From positions 43,229,124 through 43,293,123 of the forward strand of contig OY757016.1 of assembly GCA_963580285.1 (NCBI GenBank): a stretch of 64,000 nucleotides of DNA, written 5' to 3'. The translations under genes and the position numbers were made by a program. Shown here piece after piece: positions 33,880 to 44,629 of the stretch (its first letter is position 1; each line of letters starts with the position of its first letter). The notes under the pieces were generated by a model. That model did not search any database. It was not told the DNA's origin and saw only the letters and a program-made list of their open reading frames with translations. Source of the DNA: Lucinisca nassula (taxonomy: Eukaryota; Mollusca; Bivalvia; Lucinida; Lucinidae).

Positions 33880-34140
33880 TCTACTTCAAACAGATTATGT
33901 GAGCTCATTATAATTACCTCTTTGAGGTTCTAACGATGACATCAGTCTCTCAATGCACATCCGTGTGACATTGTGCATTCTTTCATATCTCTAAAATGTT
34001 CATTTAATGATGAAAATTTGTGCTCTTCTCTTAATTATACCTCAAACATGGGCTGTGGGTGCTTAGAACCGCCTGATTTAGGCGGTTCTAATAAGTACCC
34101 ACAACCTACATGTATGTCTTGAACAAAATGTTCATTAGAA
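33880..34140. mobile_element. Two decayed family A copies
   Basis: A degenerate copy (TTTCTACTTCAAACAG, CTCTTTGAGGTTCTAACG) adjoins a better core at 34053-34110 (GCTTAGAACCGCC and inverse). Confidence 0.7.
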
Positions 34141-34288
34141 AGACTTTTAAAGGGATGAAATGATTGAAGTTCCTCTTTGTTTTGGCTCTCATTACATGAG
34201 TTTGTTAACATGACAAAATTGAATAGATTTTCATAGTGTGGGTTATATTTTCTAAGGTGTATAACTTCCCAGTTACCCCAATGTCACA

Positions 34289-34450
34289 GAAGCCTTCGTG
34301 GTGTAGTGGTGATGCTACTCGCCTCATAAACCATGGGCCATGGGTTCGATCCATGGCTTCTCCAGACTTTCGGATCAGTATTTAAACCGAGGTTCCATCT
34401 CCATATTACCTAAGCTGTTGTTGGGACGTAAAACTCAAACACACACACTC
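34289..34450 (+). mobile_element. tRNA-derived SINE
   Basis: The A box TGGTGTAGTGGTGATGC and B box GGGTTCGATCC are spaced as in a tRNA. A ~90-bp body follows, and the tail GTTGTTGGGACGTAAAAC runs into a CA-rich end. The acceptor ends do not pair well enough for a working tRNA. Confidence 0.8.
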
Positions 34451-34504
34451 ACTCTAGTGCCACATGCGAGTGGCATGAGAAATACATGTAGTTACTTAAC
34501 ACTT

Positions 34505-34675
34505 CTCTTGCTGAATATTCAGTTTAGCCACACCCATTTCTGACTTTGAACCAATCAAATTACTTGATGTAATTTATTCTTTCAAATCCATAAACTTAAT
34601 GTCAAACAGTGGAGACCCTGATCAGTTGGCTTCTGAAGAAGCCATCTGATCTGGATCTACACTGTTTCCAAAGAT
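34505..34675. mobile_element. Family B MITE, partial (core 34603-34671)
   Basis: Shares ACCAATCAAATTACTTGAT with the 28194 copy and has the TGGCTTCTGAAGAAGCCATC core. Confidence 0.8.
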
Positions 34676-34795
34676 AGGGGTTGTCGTGAACAGCATGATA
34701 AGAGTTAAGTTCTGTTTTGTTCTGCACTGTACAGTAGGGGTTGTCGTGAACAGCATGATAAGAGTTAAGTTCTGTTTTGTTCTGCACTGTACAGT
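34676..34795. repeat. Exact 60-bp tandem duplication
   Basis: The unit starting AGGGGTTGTCGTGAACAG and ending TGCACTGTACAGT occurs twice with no visible difference, so it is recent. It includes part of the B flank. Confidence 0.9.
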
Positions 34796-34799
34796 GGTA

Positions 34800-35555
34800 C
34801 TTTTTTGCAGAAATGATTTTTGGAACATATTTATGATTCTTGCTGTAATTTAATATAAGAAGGGTATACGATTTCTTCTGTGTATTTTGTATAGATTAAA
34901 TACAATATGTTGAATAATAAATCCATTTTGAATGCGGATCAATTTGAAATCCTAAATGGCACTGCCCTGCAAACACGGGAACTTACTTCAATGAGGTAAA
35001 GTGATTTGCAGTGTAGAAGACCAATTTGTAAATTTGTTATGTACGTTACTGTTGAGGAAAGTACTTTCTCAATCCAGTTATGTACGTTACTGTTGAGGAA
35101 AGTACTTTCTCAATCCATTGTTTATAATTAATAAGAGGGTAACGAGAGCCACGTGCTTCGAACGGTTCACCCAAAAGAATGCATCTGCTATTGTTGACTT
35201 TTTGTGCATCAAATAAATGTTGAAGAAAATGTGTAATGATTAACATGTTTTAAAAACGAAAATAAAAATACATTTACTTGCATACTATGTTTCTTCTTTT
35301 ATGTAACAACCTTAAAACTTTGTGTTTACTTCTGATATTATAATGTTGTTCTATATTTACACTTCCCTGGCTTACCAACTCTTATACACCGTTGAAGAAC
35401 AAGTGCTCATATGACAACGTAAAATACAAACTTATTTCAAAACTCCACATAACTGGAATGGCTGTGTCTGGTGGCCGACGCGAGGACAACTCAGATATGG
35501 ACCAAGGCCGCTTTCCCGAAAATTCATGATTCATTCCCTTTAGGCGCCTAGGAAG
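34800..35555. other. Unassigned, with exact 41-bp tandem duplication
   Basis: GTTATGTACGTTACTGTTGA... occupies 35036-35076 and is repeated exactly at 35077-35117. Nothing else was recognised. Confidence 0.6.
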
Positions 35556-35559
35556 GAAA

Positions 35560-35868
35560 AAGTTTGTTTTTTGTTTGAAGTAATGTTTAACGTCCCCGTC
35601 AACACTATTTAGGTCATTTTGGAGACGCTGCTTCCAATTTTTGTGGGACTTTTACCCGACATTAAGATGAAATGACATCTCAAGCCCTGCCGCCCAATGA
35701 AACCAAAATTCTTATATGCATTGGGTGGTCTGACTTACACCACTTTACCTGGACAGGCTTAGTCCTTCTAAGCAGTTTACCAGTACTCGTGTGGTCAGTT
35801 TCAGCTCTGCGTGGAAGCAGCATGCAGCCCAGTCTATTTATCCAAGCCCCGATGGGCGGGGGCGAGAA
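35560..35868 (-). mobile_element. S1 SINE, full length
   Basis: Minus-strand copy from CCCCCGCCCATCGGGGCTTG to GTTGACGGGGACGTTAAACA. Confidence 0.85.
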
Positions 35869-35884
35869 AAAGTTTGGTAAGATA

Positions 35885-36130
35885 GAAATTGACATACGCC
35901 GTCGAGAAGTGGCAGCTGTGTCATAGCAATGGCGAACATCAGAAATCGAAGTGAGACATGACTGCATTCAGAAATAAAAGGCATGCAAGAAAAAGAATTT
36001 GCCATGGGTGTGGTGGGTGAATAGAAAAATACACCCCTCTGGATGACAGTTCGGCATCACTCGGCAAACCTCATGATGCCAGACAGTGACCCTCGGGACG
36101 GATTAGCATATTCACCCATTACACCCATGT
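35885..36130. mobile_element. Family D element, decayed
   Basis: CATGGGTGTGGTGGGTGAAT and the inverse CACCCATTACACCCATG frame GCATCACTCGGCAAACC. GCAAGAAAAAGAATTTG on the left is the reverse of the D right flank at 24368. Confidence 0.7.
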
Positions 36131-36360
36131 AAAAGATTCTTATATTATTGGTCGACGTTATGTGGCATACTTAGGGCTGTTAAAAGTTGACTTCGTACGT
36201 CAGTTATGATTGGATAATGGCGACCATATAACGTCAACGACACTGTTCTGCTGTTTATAGGAAAGCTGGGTCCGATTGCTTTCTTGTTTCAATTTAAGCC
36301 CCCCAACAAGAATTTAAAAAAGAAATAATAACGTAAATACATGTATAAGTAAAAAGAGAT

Positions 36361-36450
36361 TCTTACACGAGTGGTCATTTCATTTGAAATTTATGAAACG
36401 AGCCTTCGGCGAGTTTCATAAATTGTATATGAAATGACCACGAGCGTGTG
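36361..36450. repeat. Family E palindrome
   Basis: ACGAGTGGTCATTTCATTTG ... GAAACGAGCCTTCGGCGAGT and inverse. A second copy is at 36900-36985. Confidence 0.85.
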
Positions 36451-36504
36451 ATTTTCTTTATCATATAACAATTATATATCATATTAGTTCCAAACAATTT
36501 CAAT

Positions 36505-36752
36505 AGATTTTGTTTGTTTGTTTGATTTGAGGTTTAACGTCCCCGTCAACACTGTAAAGGTCATTTTAGAGACGTTGCTTCCAATTTTGTGGGACTTTTA
36601 CCCGACATTGAGATGAAATGACATCTCAAGCCCTGTCGCCCAATGAAACCAATAGGGTTTATTAGGATGGACGGTCCGCCTCGCACCACGGTTCCTGGAC
36701 AGGCTTAGATCCTCTAAGCGGTTTACCAGTACTAGTGTGTGGGCCGGATTCA
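36505..36752 (-). mobile_element. S1 SINE, 5' truncated, between two E palindromes
   Basis: The minus-strand tail TTTGAGGTTTAACGTCCCCG begins it and it ends at GTGTGTGGGCCGGATTCA. A repeat of the pre-insertion sequence CAATTTCAATAGA occurs at 36496 and 36755, a likely target duplication. Confidence 0.8.
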
Positions 36753-36899
36753 ATTTCAATAGAGAACACGAGTTGTCACCGCGGTGGCGTCGTGAAGTTA
36801 CGAGCCAGGAACCATATGTTATTAGACGTGTGATCATATGATTTATATGACACGATGCTATACACTAAATAACAGCGACGTTATACGATAAATAGAGGA

Positions 36900-36985
36900 T
36901 CTTACACGAGTGGTCATTTTATATGATATTTATGAAACGAGCCTTCGGCGAGTTTCATAAATTTCATATGAAATGACCACGAGTT
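36900..36985. repeat. Family E palindrome, second copy
   Basis: Same hairpin as 36361-36450, with the same GCCTTCGGC loop. Confidence 0.85.
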
Positions 36986-37220
36986 CATTGAAGTATGGAC
37001 AACTTCGGGTTACGAGGAAAGTTAAAGTAAACCCCTTGTTCGTGACACGACGTTCATTCTTCAATGAACGCCAAAATACCGTTATATTTAACATTCATTG
37101 AAGTATGATTAACATCGGGCCACGAGCAAAGTAAGCGAACCCTATGAACACCATCGGGTCACTGTGATCAAAGTTTGAGTGATTTCGGGGTTCACTTTGC
37201 TCGTGAGCCGATGTTGTCCA
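36986..37220. repeat. Long inverted repeat
   Basis: TTGAAGTATGGACAACTTCG (36979) is matched in reverse by CGATGTTGTCCATACTAAAT (37210). Internal copies of TTCATTGAAGTATG and ACTTTGCTCGTGA suggest several fold-backs. Confidence 0.65.
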
Positions 37221-37279
37221 TACTAAATTGGCATTAAATTTCGTTCATTTCTTAAGTAGCATGGTTTAAAGTCGGATAG

Positions 37280-37388
37280 ATCCAAATGTATAGATTATAT
37301 AGTAAAATGCGCATTTTTCTCCAAATGTATAGATTATATAGAAAAATGACCATAAATGGTCATTTTTCTATATAATGCATACATTTTT
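37280..37388. repeat. Palindrome with partial tandem arm
   Basis: AAATGTATAGATTATATAG occurs twice (37286, 37323), and the second is followed by its inverse across CCATAAATGG. Confidence 0.85.
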
Positions 37389-37494
37389 GTTTGGATATAA
37401 CCTTGAAATGAATAGTCTGATAAAATTAACAATTAAAGTTACTATATATGAAAAAGCCACAAATCAATAACACAGCTCTTTACGTTTCTATCTT

Positions 37495-37710
37495 TAATTC
37501 GGTCATTTTTTTATGAAAAATTGTGATATTTTTCATATTTTCACCCCAAACATAGGTTGAGGGTGTTCGTTAGAGTTCTAACGAGTACCCACAACCTATG
37601 TCTTGGAGCAGAACCAAACAAAATGATGTTTATCCCTGTAGACCCAACTTTTCTCTATTCAAAGTGGGGTTTAGAGGGGTATTCATTACGGACTTGTTAA
37701 CGTGGTATAT
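37495..37710. mobile_element. Family A2 MITE with shortened core (37550-37601)
   Basis: The core lacks the inner CGCCTC..GAGGCG, but the outer arms remain paired. The right end is CGGACTTGTTAACG. Confidence 0.85.
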
Positions 37711-37769
37711 TTCAAATAAAAAATAAATATAAATCAGAGATGTCAGAGCACTCAACAGAATATGACGAA

Positions 37770-38060
37770 AATTTGTTTGAATTGGTGTTTAACGTCCCCT
37801 TCAACACTATTTAGGTCATTTTGGAGACGTTGTTTCCAATTTTGTGGGACTTTAACCCGACATTGAGATGAAATGACATCTCAAGCCCTGCCGCCAAATG
37901 AAACCAATTGGGTTTATATGCATGGACGGTCCGACTCGCACCGCTCTTCCTGGGCAGGCTTAGAACCATAAAAGGGTTTTACCAGTACTCATGGGCGGTC
38001 AGATTCAGCTCTGCGTGGAAGCATCATGCAACCCGATCTATTTTTTCCCAGCCCCGATAT
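37770..38060 (-). mobile_element. S1 SINE
   Basis: Minus-strand copy: GGTGTTTAACGTCCCC... TCTGCGTGGAAGCATCATGC... CCCAGCCCCGATATG. Confidence 0.85.
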
Positions 38061-38097
38061 GACGTAAGAACAGAATAGGTGCGTTTTGTTCGTCTGC

Positions 38098-38430
38098 AGC
38101 TTAACGGCCTGGTCAACACTGTTAAGGTCATGCCGAGTCGGTCATTTCATTATTTCACACTTATACCTTGGGCAAGTTTATGCATAAGCGATTGGCAGGC
38201 AAGCAGAATCCACATCCTTCATCAGAAAGAGACAGCTCTCATTCTCTATTCGCTCCCTTCCGCTGACTCAAGAAGGCAGTTCAACTGCCTTCTTGAGTCA
38301 GCGGAAGGGAGAGAATGGCCTTAGAAGAGAGCCCATGGCCAATCTCCATGAAACAATGCTGCTGACCAAGCAGGTATCGAGCCCACGACTTCCTGATCAC
38401 CACTCAGACGCGCATTCGACTGTGCTATAG
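38098..38430 (-). mobile_element. tRNA-headed SINE with a fold-back insert
   Basis: The minus-strand head ends near 38430 with an A-box-like remnant. The tail is GACCAGGCCGTTAAGC. Compared with the neighbouring copy, it has an extra inverted copy of its own CGCTGACTCAAGAAGGC segment (see 38253-38311). Confidence 0.7.
38253..38311. repeat. Perfect 29-bp-arm palindrome inside a SINE
   Basis: The arms 38253-38281 and 38283-38311 are exact inverses with a single C between them. Only the right arm is expected from the sister copy at 38585-38615. Confidence 0.93.
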
Positions 38431-38740
38431 TTTGTGTGTTTGTTTTGGAGTTTAACGGCCCAGTCAAAACTATTTTAGGTCATTTTTGGGCCGGTCAGTT
38501 TACTTATCCACTCTTTTCCTGGGCATGCTTATAAGTAAGCAGTTAACCAGTGCAGTGCACATTCATTCGCCAGAGACTGACAACTGCCCTTCTTGAATCA
38601 GCGGAAGGGAGAGAATGACCGTAGAAAAGATTTTATGATCAATCTCCACGAAAGAATGTTGCCGACCCCGGCTGGTTTCGAACCCGCGTCCTCCTGATCA
38701 CCTGTCAGATGTGCATCCGACTGAGCTAGTGAGGCCGGCC
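38431..38740 (-). mobile_element. tRNA-derived SINE, full length
   Basis: Minus strand: TAGCTCAGTCGGATGC (A box) and GCGGGTTCGAAACC (B box) at the right end. The body contains CATTCTCTCCCTTCCGCTG. The tail is ACTGGGCCGTTAAACTCC. It is arranged head to tail with the preceding copy. Confidence 0.82.
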
Positions 38741-38760
38741 ACTGTGCTAAAGAGCAGAAC

Positions 38761-39017
38761 ATTATGAAAACGTTATATAAGCATATTGAAAATTTTCAAA
38801 TAAAAAAAAATGACATTTTTCGTATTTCTGCTCAAAACACAGATTGTTGGTACTCGTTAGGACCGCCTGGTCAAGGTAATGCTAACGACTACCCACAATA
38901 TATGCTTTGAGCATACATTGTAAGTAAGAAATTAATGTATACCCCTTTTAACAACAGCCTTACTATAGAAAAGTGGGGTTCATGGGGTCAACATAACATA
39001 GGCATGTTTTCATTATG
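38761..39017. mobile_element. Family A1 MITE; core 38838-38912
   Basis: ATTATGAAAACGTTATAT and ATAGGCATGTTTTCATTATG ends. The right core arm is partly decayed (GGTAATGCTAACGACTAC). Confidence 0.82.
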
Positions 39018-39024
39018 CGAACAT

Positions 39025-39180
39025 GGAGGTCCCTATTGTTTTCATTGGGCAGCAGGGATTGAAATGTCATTTCATTTGAATGTCGGGTAAAAGTTCCACA
39101 AAATTGGAAGCAGTGTCTCCAAAATGTATATAAATAGTGTTGACGGGGACGTTAAACCTCAAATCAAACAAACAAACAAA
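39025..39180 (+). mobile_element. S1 SINE, 5' truncated
   Basis: Starts near GGTCCCTATTGTTTTCATT and ends GGGACGTTAAACCTC plus (CAAA)n. Confidence 0.8.
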
Positions 39181-39239
39181 GGACATGTAACTTTTGGCTG
39201 GGATCATCACAGAGACCGAACCCACCACGCAACTGAGGG

Positions 39240-42015
39240 GCCATCACGAAAACACGCCTATATAATTTTGACCCCCTTGAATTCCTCTTGTATACCGTAA
39301 AACTGGAGTTTGCAGGGGTAAACCTAATTGTGCTTATTTTTGCTCGAAAATATAGCTTGTGGGTACTCATTAGAATCGCCTAGATAAGGCGAGCGGTTCT
39401 AACAAATACCCACAATCTATATTTAGAGCAGGGATAAGAACAAGAGGACCAATATGGTCCTGTATCGCTCACCCGAGCTATCAGATTCAAAGTTTCAGGA
39501 AGTGCCAACCTTTACTGAAGGATTTATTGGAGGAAAAGGTGATGACATGGTAAGCATTTTCTGCAATCAAGTAGAATGTAACTCTATGATAAATCGGCTG
39601 ACCTCACCGGTTTTCAAACTCATTCAAGCTTTTATTCCTGACTTGCTTATATGTAACTTTCAAAAAGATCCGATATAAACTGAAGGGGCTATGGTGATGA
39701 CAAGGTCAAAACTAGGCAATTAACAGCTCCAATCAAATGATAAATAGGCAAACTTCACCAGTTTTCAAACCTTCCGAAATTTTCTGCCTGACTTACGTGT
39801 TTGTAAGTTTCATGAAGATCCGATCAAAACTGAAGGGGCAGCAGTGATGACAAGGTCGAAAATAAGCATTTTCAGCCAAGCAGGGGACATAACTCCATGA
39901 TTAATTGACTGGAATTGCTAGTTTTCAAACTTGTCTGAGTTTATATCTCTAACATATAAATTTCAAGAAGATCCGATGAAAACTGAAGGAGTTACGGCCA
40001 AAAAGAGGCATGTTCTGCAATCCAAGGGGTGTAACTCTATGATAAATAGGCTGACCTCATCAGTTCACAAACGCATCCATTTTATCCCTGACTTACTAAC
40101 ATGTAAGTTTCAAGAAGATCCAATAAAATTGAAGGAGCTGTCAAACATAGGCATTTTCTGTAATTAAGGGGGACAAAACTCTCTGAAATATAGGCTGACC
40201 TTACCAATTTTTTAATTCAGCCGAGGTTTTATCCCTTACTTACTTACATATAAGTTTCAAGACGATCCCATGAAAACTGAAGGAGGCTATGGTGATGACA
40301 AGGTCAAAAATAGGCATTTTCAGCAGTAAAGGGGGTGTCATTCTATGATAGATCAGCCAACTCGTCAGTTTTCGAACTCATCCAAGCTTTTATCCCTGAC
40401 TTACTTGTTTGTAAGTTTCAAGAAGATCCGATCAAAACTGAAGGGGCTACGGTTATGACAAGGTCAAAACTAAGCATTTTCAGCAAAGTAGTGGACATAA
40501 CTCATAACCGACAACGCTAATTTTCGAACTTATCCAAGCTTTATATACCAACTTATTTGTATGTAAGTTTCAGGAAGATCCGACCAAAACTGAAGGGACC
40601 CGTTGATGACAAGGTCAAAAATGGGCCGACTTGGCATGTTTTCGAACTCATCCAAGTTTTTATCCCCATCCACATTACATATAAGTTTCAGAAAGATCCA
40701 ATCAAAACTGAAGGGGCTACAGTGATGACAAGGTCAAAATTTGGCATTTTCAGCAATCAAAGGGACTTACTCTGTGATAAATGGGCAGACTTGACCGGTT
40801 TTCGAACCCATCCGAGGTTTCACCCCCAGCCACCATACATATAAGTTTCAGAAAGATCCGATCAAAAATGAAGGGGCTACGGTGTTGACAAGGACAAAAT
40901 TTGGCATTTTCAGCAATCAAAGGGACTTACTCTGTGATAAATGGGCAGACTTAGCCGGTTTTTGAACTCATCCGAGATTTAATCCCCAGCCACCTTACGT
41001 ATGAGTTTCAGAAAGATCCGGTCAAAACTGAAGCGGCTACGGTGATGACAAGGTCAAAAATCGGCATTTTTAGCAATCAAAGGGATGTAACGCTATAATA
41101 AATGGGCTGACTTGGCCGGTATTCGAACTCATCCGAGGTTTTATCCCCAGTCACCTTACATAAAAGTTTCAGAAAGATCCGATCAAAACTGAAGGAACTA
41201 CGGTGATGACAAGGTCAAAAATCTGCATTTTCCGCAATCAAAGGGACGTAACTGTATGATAAATTGGCCGATTTTGCCGGTTTTCGAACTCATCTGAGGG
41301 TTTATTCCAAGCCACATTGCGTATAAGTTTCAGAAAACTCCGATCAAAACTGAAGGGGCTACAGTGATGACAAGGTCAAAAATTGGCATTTTCAACAATC
41401 AAAGGGACGTAACTCTATGATAAATGGGCCGACATGGCTGGTTTTCGAATTCATCCAAGGTATTATCCCAAGCCACCTTACATATAAGTTTCATAATGAT
41501 TCGATCAAAACTGAAGGGGCTACGGTGATGACAATGTCAAAAATTGGCATTTTCAGCAATTAAAGGGACTTAACTTTATGATGAATGGGCCGACTTGGTC
41601 GTTTTTCGAACTCATCCGAGTTTTTTCCCCAGCCACCTAACATATGTTTCAGAAAGATCCGATCAAAACTGAAGGCGCTACGGTGATGTTAAGCATTTTC
41701 CCATTGTAAGCCTATGAGACCTTGTGGTTGCCATAGCAACTAAAGCTTAAGAGTGATTTCGAAAAAAAAGCTTATGTCATCAATGCCCCACCAGAGGCAT
41801 GCTACAGAGTAGAAATGATTGAGATCAGCCTGCAGGCTGCAGAGATATAGCTGCTCAAAAGTGTGGACGGTCGACGGACGACGGACGGGCGACGGAGGAC
41901 CCACTATACTATAAGCTCCCCTGGAGCCTTCGGCCCAGGTGAGCTAAAAATATCACAATTTTTCATTTCAAAATTTTCCTTTTCCGGACGATAAAATTTA
42001 CAATGTATTTGGATT
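39240..42015. mobile_element. Family A1 MITE split by the T1 tandem-repeat element
   Basis: The left part (39240-39440) runs from CACGAAAACACGCCTATATA through the core (39349-39421) to GAGCAGGGATAAGAA. The expected next bases, AATATCACAATTTTTCAT, appear only at 41949, where the MITE resumes with GGACGATAAAATTTAC. Confidence 0.82.
39441..41948 (+). mobile_element. T1: 2.5-kb element with ~160-bp tandem units
   Basis: About 14 diverged units carry GATCCGATCAAAACTGAAGG and GGTGATGACAAGGTCAAAA. Their period is ~160 bp where measured (for example 40701, 40861, 41021, 41181, 41341). It begins near GGACCAATATGGTCC and ends with a GACGGACGACGG stretch, CTATAAGCTCCCCTGGAGCC and GGTGAGCTAAAA. The 39454-40844 frames are translations of the units. 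There is no transposase or reverse transcriptase. Confidence 0.85.
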
Positions 42016-42216
42016 TATCCAATTAGAAATAAGAAAATGCTAGTTCTAAAGAGCACTGAAGGCTCGATTTTAACGCACGGGTATGTCATCGTAATAATCA
42101 TGCACACTCCTCCCCCTTTTCCCCACCGCCACTTCACACACATACACCATGCACACACCAAGGTTATGGTACAGATCCCGTTTGCGTTGCCTTCGGCTTA
42201 GCCTGTTTTAAACCAA

Positions 42217-42870
42217 TTGATGGAGTCTGACCAAACCTCCATGATTTCACTACTAGAACGGGGAAAATTGTCGTTAGGTTATGATGGCCTTGAGCACATT
42301 TTGCAGGTCATAGTTTCCCTGAAACTGTCAATTTTGCGCCAAAAAGATTGTATGCACCCTATTTCAGCAACAAATACATGGATCTTCCTAGCACTTATTA
42401 CAATATACCTTTGCAACCTGCCAAAGATTTTTTTAGATTTTGGTGACATTGACCTCATTGTTTAGGCCACAGGCTTCCGAAAACTGTCAATTAGGGACCA
42501 AAAAACCTTGTCTGCATTCTATCTTATGAATAAATTGAATAATTTAGTTCTAACCTCATATATCAATGCAATCTTACTGCAACTGTTCAAAGATTTGATT
42601 AGATTTTGGTGACAATGACTTCATTCTCAACGTTATGGGCTCCCAAAATATCAATTTCTGGCCAAACAAAAATGGTTTGTCTTCACCCTATCTCATGAAC
42701 ATATATCAATGATTTTTTTCGAACTTGGTACTGCACCTTCCCAAACTTAAATTAGATTTTAGTGACCTTGACTTCACTTTCAAGGTCACGGGCCCTCAAC
42801 AACACCTATTTATGCCAAAAATGATTTGTCTGCACTCTTTGTCATGAACGAATTGTTGAAACACGGTACA
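42217..42870. repeat. T5: degenerate tandem repeat, ~150-170 bp units
   Basis: AGATTTTGGTGACATTGAC-like blocks occur at 42434, 42602 and 42754, with CTGTCAATTTTG/GACC and CACCCTATCTCATGAAC between. Three or four diverged units. Confidence 0.7.
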
Positions 42871-42894
42871 CTGTATCATTATCAGATTAACAAG

Positions 42895-43002
42895 TCTTTA
42901 AATGAAAACCCCTGTAAACCCCACTTTATATGACAGAAAAGTGGAGTTTATAGGAGTATACATTATATTTCTAATTTTTGTTCAAAACATAGTGTGTATA
43001 CT
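42895..43002. mobile_element. Left half of a family A MITE
   Basis: AACCCCTGTAAACCCCACTT hairpin, TTTTTGTTCAAAACATAG and the start of the core, cut off at TATACTCG where T2 begins. Confidence 0.7.
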
Positions 43003-44063
43003 CGAGGCCATATTGGACATGTGACCAGTTCCTTACAAACAAATTTCATTCCCCCTACCCGCAGATGCTCCAATAAACCCACTGATTTAAGTGGAGAAGA
43101 AGTAAAAAAACTGAATCTGAAGCATCCTGGACAAAGGTCAGTAAATGAACTTGGCCTTTGGATTGATGAACTTCCATTCAGATGACGGCAAATATCATTT
43201 CTGATGCCTAAGGCTACCAGGCAATCAGAAATATCCAAATGTCTAAGTGGCCAACTTTGACCTTGAGATAAAAAGGTCAAGGTCAACCAAAGCTCATCAT
43301 TTGAACCAATTTGGTAGGGCCCGAGTTCCCGATGCTGCACGCCAAGTTTAAAGGTCATCGGGTGTTTGGTTCTTGAGAAGAATATGTTTAAAGGTTTTTA
43401 CAATATATGGGCATGTGACCCACTCCTTACGAACAAATCCCCCCACCCCTTTCCCATAGAGGCTCCACATGTAATTTGGTTTCAATCAAACCAGCAGTTT
43501 AAGTGAAGAAGAAGATAAAAAATACTTAATCTGAGCAATCCCGGATAAAGGTCAGTAAATGACCTTGACCTTTGGAAATGATAAACTTGGATTCAGCTGA
43601 TTGCAAATATCATTTCTGATGCCACAAGCTACCAAGCAATCAAAACATCCACTGTTTTGCCTTTTTTTCCAAACAAATGTCTGTGTGACTAAAACAGGTA
43701 AAGGTCAACCAAAGGTCATCATTTTAACAAACTTGGCAGGGATCGAATTCCCAATGCTGCATACCAAGTTTCCAGGTCGTCGGCCATTCGGTTCCTGAGA
43801 AGAAGATTTTTACAGGTTTTTACCATATACGGGCATGGCGGCCATATTGGTCATGTAACCTAGTCCTCACGAACAAACTTTCGTTACCCTTCCCATAGAG
43901 GCTCTACATGTAATTTGGTTTAAATTGGCCGAGTAGTTTCAGAGGAGATGTCGTTTGAAAATGTTGACGACGCAGACACAGACGCAGCCGCAGACGACAA
44001 CGAACGACGGACCACTGCCTATACTATAAGCTCCCCAGGAGCCTTCGGCTGTGGTGAGCTAAA
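43003..44063 (+). mobile_element. T2: element with ~400-bp tandem units
   Basis: CATATTGG(A/T)CATGTGACC, TGCTGCA(C/T)(A/G)CCAAGTTT and AGGTTTTTACAATATA recur at spacings of about 395-440 bp. It ends CTATAAGCTCCCCAGGAGCC ... GGTGAGCTAAAA, the same terminus as T1. The 131-codon minus frame at 42963-43358 is a repeat translation. Confidence 0.8.
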
Positions 44064-44625
44064 ACGATGCCATTTAAGCTCGTAACGATCCGGAAAAGGA
44101 TACGAAAAGCTAAGAGCAAAGAACACAACGAAAGAGAAAAAGACTTATTGAGATAAAGGCACCTGACAGGCTCCATATAACCGAAATAGTGTTGACTGTG
44201 CCGTGAAACCCAAAACAAACAAACAAATAAACAAATCATGGAAGCACATATGAACTCACAAAAAAACAACACGTACTCAAACTTCACAAAGCCACTTAAC
44301 ATATATTACCCTAAATAACGGACGCTGATTAAAGAGGATTCTTTTGAAGTTATTTTAGACCAAATTCATGGTTAATACCAGTTTTATTGTTTGATGGGAT
44401 TACCAATAACAAATGAGCGAGATTCTGTGGTACAACACTATTTTGGGGGAAACAGGGCAACATATTTGATGCGTTTTGAGTCGATTCTTTATTAATCGCC
44501 CCAGTGTTACTATATGAATCTAAGTTATTTTCCTATTGCCCACGTGACTATCACTGACCGCGTCAATAGCATTTTTATGAAATCGAGGCCATTGTCTTTT
44601 ATAGGCGCGGCTACATTTCGGATGC
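44064..44625. other. Unassigned with an S1-like tail at about 44150-44230
   Basis: ACCGAAATAGTGTTGACTGT and CGTGAAACCCAAAACAAAC resemble an S1 3' end. Nothing else was recognised. Confidence 0.45.
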
Positions 44626-44629
44626 TAGA

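Noticed and set aside
34289..34360. Possible functional tRNA gene
   Set aside because: Same reasoning: pol III boxes are present, but poor acceptor pairing and a SINE tail downstream.
42963..43358. 131-codon minus-strand frame
   Set aside because: Lies across a MITE fragment and the T2 tandem units, so it is a translated repeat.
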